64,000 nucleotides of DNA from Plutella xylostella. Taxonomy: Eukaryota; Arthropoda; Insecta; Lepidoptera; Plutellidae. The stretch covers positions 3,975,501 to 4,039,500 of the forward strand of contig NC_063983.1 in assembly GCF_932276165.1 (NCBI RefSeq). The letters run 5' to 3'. How positions within the stretch are numbered: the stretch's first letter is position 1; every line of letters begins with the position of its first letter. The notes below the pieces were generated by a model. That model saw nothing but the letters and a program-made list of their open reading frames with translations. It made no database searches and was not told the DNA's origin. The position numbers and the translations under genes are program-made. Below, piece by piece: positions 59,501 through 64,000 of this stretch.

Positions 59501-62500
59501 TACTGCAGCTTTAAAGGAATATAATGACCGGAAAATAAAGTAGGTTTTAAAGACCTTGCTTTTGGTTTTGAAATTGAAATAGGTATACTTTTGTTTTATA
59601 TGTATGTAATCTATGTACATATAAATGTATTCAACAAAAATAAAATTATAATAGATATGTTGTTAAATTCTAATATGTTATTTAATTTCACAATATTTCG
59701 ACCATTAAGAATGATTTTTTACTCAAAAAAATGTGCATGCGTAAATCCATCCTAGCCCCAATGCCGTAGCTAAGAGCATAATAAAACATTTAGTTGCATT
59801 AAAGAATTCTTACAAAATTAAAAGTGAAAGCTGTCCGTTCCAGGAGCCGCTGACACGGCACTGGAGAAAAAAGGTCCGAGCTCTCATTAAATTTTTCGCT
59901 TATTAAAAATTCCCCGCACCCTCCCCGACATCAGATAGGCAACTTTTTATTCTCGAGCGAAACAAAAGTTATGTTCCGTGGGGCACCGATCTCCCCTTTG
60001 TCCTCTTGCTCGATAATTTGAGTGAGATTTTCTCGCAATTTAAGATAAACAAAGAGAGCGCTTACCCTTAATTGGAAAGCAGCGCGTCATTCCGGAAGGA
60101 ACGTGACAAATAGACACCTCTTAACTTCTTTTCCACTTTCCCGACCCGAGGCTGCTGGCTATATTGGTTTTGTACGATGCCGCGGCCGTCCCGGCCTTTT
60201 GTTTGTTTAGAATAAAGTTAATGAGCTTTTTAGGCGCTGCTTCGATTTAAGTAGCCTTTCCGGGATGCAATCAAGCTTTGTCTTGCAGGGAAAGGCCATA
60301 CAGCGACATATTAAAGTGCCCGGCGTCACTTGAACTTGTCCAATATCTTTAACGACATAAACTTGATAACAATGTAGTGAATTACACATAATTAAGAGGG
60401 ATCGAGGTTGGGCGTGCGTTCAGAAGATGGGAATAGCTGAACTAATGCCTCTATTAGTTGCGATCACTAAATTCGGAGACGTTGAACTTGTTCATATCGT
60501 TAGCGAGACGGCGGAAAGTTCTCGAGCTGAGGGATCGAACTCGCTGTCTGCTCCGGGATTTATTAATTGTACAGTTGTTCGAACGTTGGATTGTGAATTT
60601 TGTCCTGCTAGTCTACGATAATAATAAGAGATGTAGAAATGCCTATCTACTTATTTCCGTAGTTTTTGTTTTGGTGATAAATTAGGGCAATGAATTTTAA
60701 AAAGGTGCATAGCAACTTTTACACGATGGATCGAACAATGCATGGGTAATGTTTGTCAGTAAATGATAATGTATCTGTTGTAGGGTGGTGTTCATTTACA
60801 CCCTGTATATTTAAGAAGATACAATCTGTATATACTTCGTCCACCATTAGACGTCATTTGACTGCCATAAATAAATGCCCAAAGAGAATAATTCAAACAG
60901 ATGTTTCAACTCAACACAGGCCTCCGTTTGCCCGGCCTCCCCTCTGATCTCGCTTCGTTACATCGAGCACTATTTGAATATGAGACGTTCACAGTTGAAC
61001 TACCCCCGATCTCCCCTTTTAGCCCTAAACTTTGTTGCTCTTCCTTACTTTGATCTTAGCCGTAGGGCTACCTAGCCATTTGGTAACCTTAGTCACAGAT
61101 CAATAATTATTGGCAAGCAGTGTTCTATTGTTCTGGTTTTCAATATTTTACAGTTGTAGTATTTTTTACAATAGGAATATCGATATCATTTTGATTTTAT
61201 TGTTAACAAATTGATTTAAGAGCAAAATCATTCCTTTATTCTGCCTGCAGTATTTCCCACTTGGCCTTATAAATAACGAATAATTTGCTCGCTGATTCCT
61301 TATAACATTTAGGGTGTCGAACAAACTACATCGATCACCGAATCTCTACACGGGGTGTATCATCTGTTCGCGTGTCACCAAAGAAAGGGGTATCGGTTAC
61401 TGAACTTAATGATGCCTAGAAGTAGTACAAGTGCGTCTACCGACTGACTTATAAATTAATATATCCATTGATTATTGTAAATATCCCACATTGTAAGATA
61501 TTATTGTTGGTTAGGAATATACCTAATGCTAATGGCCCGAGCAACATAAGCGTAGTTTCTCATAATAAAATACTTACACAGCCTATAACGATAATCGGTC
61601 ATTGAAAGAAAGCGGTAAAGTTAAGCCGCCACTAATCGTCGCTACACAGAAACACAGTATTACTGAACAACAGAAATTAAACTAAGTAGGTACTTCCCTA
61701 CTTTTGCATAAAATACATTATAATATGCATTATTGTGAGTCATATTTTTTATGTTAATGTAAGTAATAATTACTATGGCTAGTATACGAAAACTGATTCT
61801 TAAACAAGTAATCTTCTCTACTACAATAAGAATGATAGAATGAATGCACTGTGACAGAAGCCTGCTAAGTGTGCGTTGCCACTACAGGCGCTTGACCATA
61901 CGCCCTTTGTGTTATAATTAAGTGGATACTTAGTAATAATCGACACCAAATGCAAAGCTCGGTGCCACTTAAATAAGACAAAAATTGGGTAAGTATGGGT
62001 AGGTAGTATGTACCTTCCTAAAGTTTGTATCTAAAAAACAGATTGGAAGTAAGTACCTACTTATTTCATTGTTCTTCATAAGTTCCACCTGATGGGATGG
62101 AAAAAAGGTAAAGCCAATTAATTTATACTTTACTTTCAATCTACTAAGCATCCTCGTTGAGTGATTGATTCTGTAGAACACATTAACTTTAACAAAAGTC
62201 TGTGTATAAAAATTTTCTTTGCATTTAATTATACTACAGAAGGTACTGCTAAATTATATCTAGAGCATCATTCATCAGCCGGCAACCTATATAACAGAAA
62301 TCCATAGAGAGGCAAATCTATACATTTCTACTATACTCATAAAAGCGGCGCAAAAACAAAGCCCTGTAGGACCCCATCATGAATACATCAAGGGTCCTTA
62401 CCTTGTTGAATATTAACTCAATGAGGGTAATTGATCTGCTGGTACTGAGGATCGTCTTTAGTACATTATTGCAGAGTAGAGGGAATAATAGTGGATAGTG

Positions 62501-63669
62501 GTATAGTAAGCGGTTTGGTAACCGTAACACTTTGAATTTGAGCGGTTAAGGACGGTCCTTTTAACTCCAAATGGCAAGTCGTACGTCGCCATTAAATGTA
62601 TAAAAAATAGAAATGCTCCTATCAGACTACAAACGGTACAAACGATACAAATCCAACACATAGTTACATCAGTTGTGATTAGTAGATTAAATAAATCTCA
62701 AAATTAAGGTATCTCACGTACATTTTGATACTCTATAACCTTTGCAATAAGTCCGCTAAGAAGCTTACCTAAGATCGGCCTTAAATTCCGGATGTTTACG
62801 TCGGGAGAGGCGAATTTCACTGATAAATACGCCGAAAATGGAAGACGGTTCTGAATTTTCTATTAGTTAATTAGGTCAATCGAAGAGCTACGTAGCTCTA
62901 AATTTAAGTGTTACGTTTCAATAGTGATTACGACGTTTATTTTGATGTTAACCTGCGTTAGTTTCATACTAGTGTACAAGTGAAAGAAAAATCTTCATCA
63001 TCCCTCAACACTTACACGGAAAACATGTACTTACCTATCTACCACATCTTTAAAAAGACTAAATTCCCTAAAGTACTAACCTCTGCCGCTTCTGCCGACG
63101 AACCTCAGGTCGTTGAACTTGGCGACCTGGTTCTTCATCACCGCCGTGCAGTTCCGCAGCTCAGCGGAGCAGTTCTCGTCGTTGCCGGCGCGCACCGTGA
63201 CCAGCGTGCCGTCGCCCACGTCCCCCAGGGCTACCACCTTGAAGGCCACTGGTAGCGTCTTGTTCGACCGCCAGTGGGGGGGCAGCACTGTGCATACCTG
63301 ACAAGTATAGGATTGAGCATGAGTGTTTATAGATTAACTATTAGGAATACAGAGGAAGCCACAGAAGAGGAGTCCACAAAAGGTGGAAAGGGCCAGTGTT
63401 ATGGAATAAGGAGTTCCACTGAAATAAGCTAGGTACAGGGGCCAACACAGATAACATAAGACCATAAACAGACACAAAATTATACTCACAACATGAGGGC
63501 ACCCAGTCTTGACCAGCTCGCCGGGGTGATCCGCCAGCAAACCCTCAATGGTCCGTTCAGCCAGCAGCTCAGCCGTCAGTGGCTGGCTCAGCCCCTGGCA
63601 GTAGCTCGACGATGGAGCCTCGTGGCCCAGCCCGTTTGTCGTCGAACTCACTTCACTTGACAAATGCAT
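44516..63669 (-). CDS. Runt-domain (RUNX family) transcription factor
   Basis: Five coding exons in transcript order: 63669-63490, 63297-63081, 54942-54745, 45249-45091, 45009-44516. They total 1,248 bases (415 residues plus stop) with all phases matching. The start MHLSSEV resembles other insect Runt proteins beginning MHL. The Runt DNA-binding domain spans roughly residues 30-165: HPGELVKTG, then VLPPHWRSNKTLPVAFKVVALGDV split over further exons, with FVGRSGRGKSFTLTI and QKAIKVTVDGPREPRSK. The C-terminus ends VWRPY, the Groucho/TLE-recruiting motif of the family. The middle is Pro-rich. In cells it should bind DNA with a CBF-beta partner (Big brother/Brother in insects) in the nucleus. I cannot tell whether this is runt, lozenge, RunxA or RunxB. 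A longer transcript using an upstream exon is possible. Introns 2 and 3 are 8.1 and 9.5 kb. Confidence 0.95.
45328..45474. mobile_element. Palindromic MITE in RUNX intron 3
   Basis: cccttattcataaaaaagttactg at the left is inverted by cagtaacttttttatgaataaggg at the right. The interior (gaactgttttgtcactctctgtcaaagaac / gttctctgtcagagagggacagaacagttc) is also palindromic. It has the same terminal family as the repeats at 12193 and 21208. Confidence 0.85.
45485..47241 (-). mobile_element. 5'-truncated Jockey/CR1-like LINE in RUNX intron 3
   Basis: A minus-strand frame from 47241 to 45817 encodes about 474 residues of reverse transcriptase. It includes NYRPISLLSV, FLDLAKAFD, VPQGSILGPTLF and the YADDTAI active site, followed by the C-terminal region of Jockey-like elements. 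A (taaa)n tail and an A-run lie at 45490-45780. The intact frame indicates youth; the 5' half and endonuclease are absent. Confidence 0.93.
47250..52690. other. RUNX intron 3, central part, no gene seen
   Basis: Apart from a LINE tail fragment at 47255-47310 and the repeat remnant at 52280-52400, there are few recognisable repeats. GC-rich or pyrimidine-rich patches at 49225-49290, 50570-50640 and 52205-52255 contrast with the AT-rich background and might be regulatory. No frame has support. Confidence 0.4.
52703..53202. mobile_element. MITE with GC-rich inverted ends in RUNX intron 3
   Basis: Its ends ggcagcgttcccactacgccgg and ccggcgtagtgggaacgctgcc are inverted, and the inversion continues through accggcagatctgcc. 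The interior repeats the ccggcagatctgccg theme. The bases tat flank it on both sides. Frames inside are not genes. Confidence 0.85.
54032..54266. mobile_element. MITE with TA target sites in RUNX intron 3
   Basis: tacagggtgtcgcgtaagttaacgtcaagttgg at the left and ccagcttgacgttaaacgggacatcctgta at the right are imperfect inverted repeats flanked by TA. The cagggtgt-type end recalls the element at 2506-2774. Confidence 0.75.
54495..54610 (+). repeat. LINE tail fragment
   Basis: atactttattgcacaaatatgaaatataagtgtacaaaaggtggacttaatgctaaaagcattttctaccagcc is almost the same as 41405-41480. Confidence 0.6.
54950..63075. other. RUNX intron 2, no gene or clear repeat seen
   Basis: Eight kilobases with no coding exon and strikingly few mobile elements compared with the carboxypeptidase cluster. 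That would fit a long intron with cis-regulatory sequence, but I cannot identify individual enhancers. A short run of gctacg/cgtagc motifs is at 56530-56582. Confidence 0.4.
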
Positions 63670-64000
63670 CGTTGGCCAGTCTTTTCGCCACACTTAGTAC
63701 ATCACTGCCATCAGTTCACAGTTCACTTGGTTCTGCTGGATCACAATATCCGTCACATAAGTTTGGTGATGCAGCTCAGGGTTCGGTGGGGAGACTGGAT
63801 GAGTGTTGAAATGGGAGGCTCTTGTCTTTGCGTCATTGTGGTGGATTGCCTGAAAAAAAACAGCTGTTATACTTTGTTTTTGTAGTCTTTGTCAAGGTGG
63901 ACCAAATTGTCTTGTACGCTGATGCCTATAAAACTTGTATTAGAATAATATATTTTGTCCACCCAACAGTCCCATGTATTATTATTAATTTTATTAAGAG

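Overview
The window looks like nuclear DNA of an insect, almost certainly a moth or butterfly. Genes are split by many introns with GT..AG borders. The background is AT-rich. Introns are full of repeats typical of Lepidoptera: tRNA-derived SINEs, 5'-truncated non-LTR retrotransposons, palindromic TIR elements and a Ty3/gypsy LTR element. No bacterial, phage or CRISPR features are present.

Layout. Positions 1 to about 8.95 kb hold a minus-strand Ty3/gypsy retrotransposon broken by two nested TIR elements. From 9.0 to 44.3 kb there is a cluster of five M14A zinc metallocarboxypeptidase genes, here called CP1 to CP5: CP1 (+, 9040-21952), CP2 (-, 27435-22162), CP3 (+, 28254-31651), CP4 (+, 34571-38272) and CP5 (+, 39077-44261). 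All exon junctions given for these genes were checked by reading phase, and the five share one exon architecture. From 44516 to 63669 on the minus strand is a five-exon Runt-domain (RUNX family) transcription factor gene. It has the complete Runt domain and the C-terminal Groucho-binding VWRPY.

What stands out. (1) CP3 and CP4 have no secretory signal or standard carboxypeptidase propeptide. Each instead starts with a one-exon, basic, low-complexity N-terminal region ending in a shared G-x-W-x-P-V-K-G motif spliced directly to the catalytic domain. (2) CP3 has lost every classical catalytic residue (H69, H196, Y248, E270) while its frame and splice sites stay intact, so it looks like a maintained pseudoenzyme beside an apparently active sister, CP4. 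(3) CP5 has two tandem, same-phase terminal exons, each supplying the Tyr248/Glu270 half of the active site, and a truncated duplicate of an internal exon that would introduce a stop. (4) CP1/CP2 and CP5/RUNX are tail-to-tail pairs whose poly(A) signals are about 30 to 60 bases apart. The cluster probably represents digestive-type carboxypeptidases from which an intracellular, possibly tissue-specific pair diverged; that last step is inference.

The 5' signal-peptide exons of CP1, CP2 and CP5 were not found, and the RUNX introns (8 and 9.5 kb) hold no other gene that I can support.
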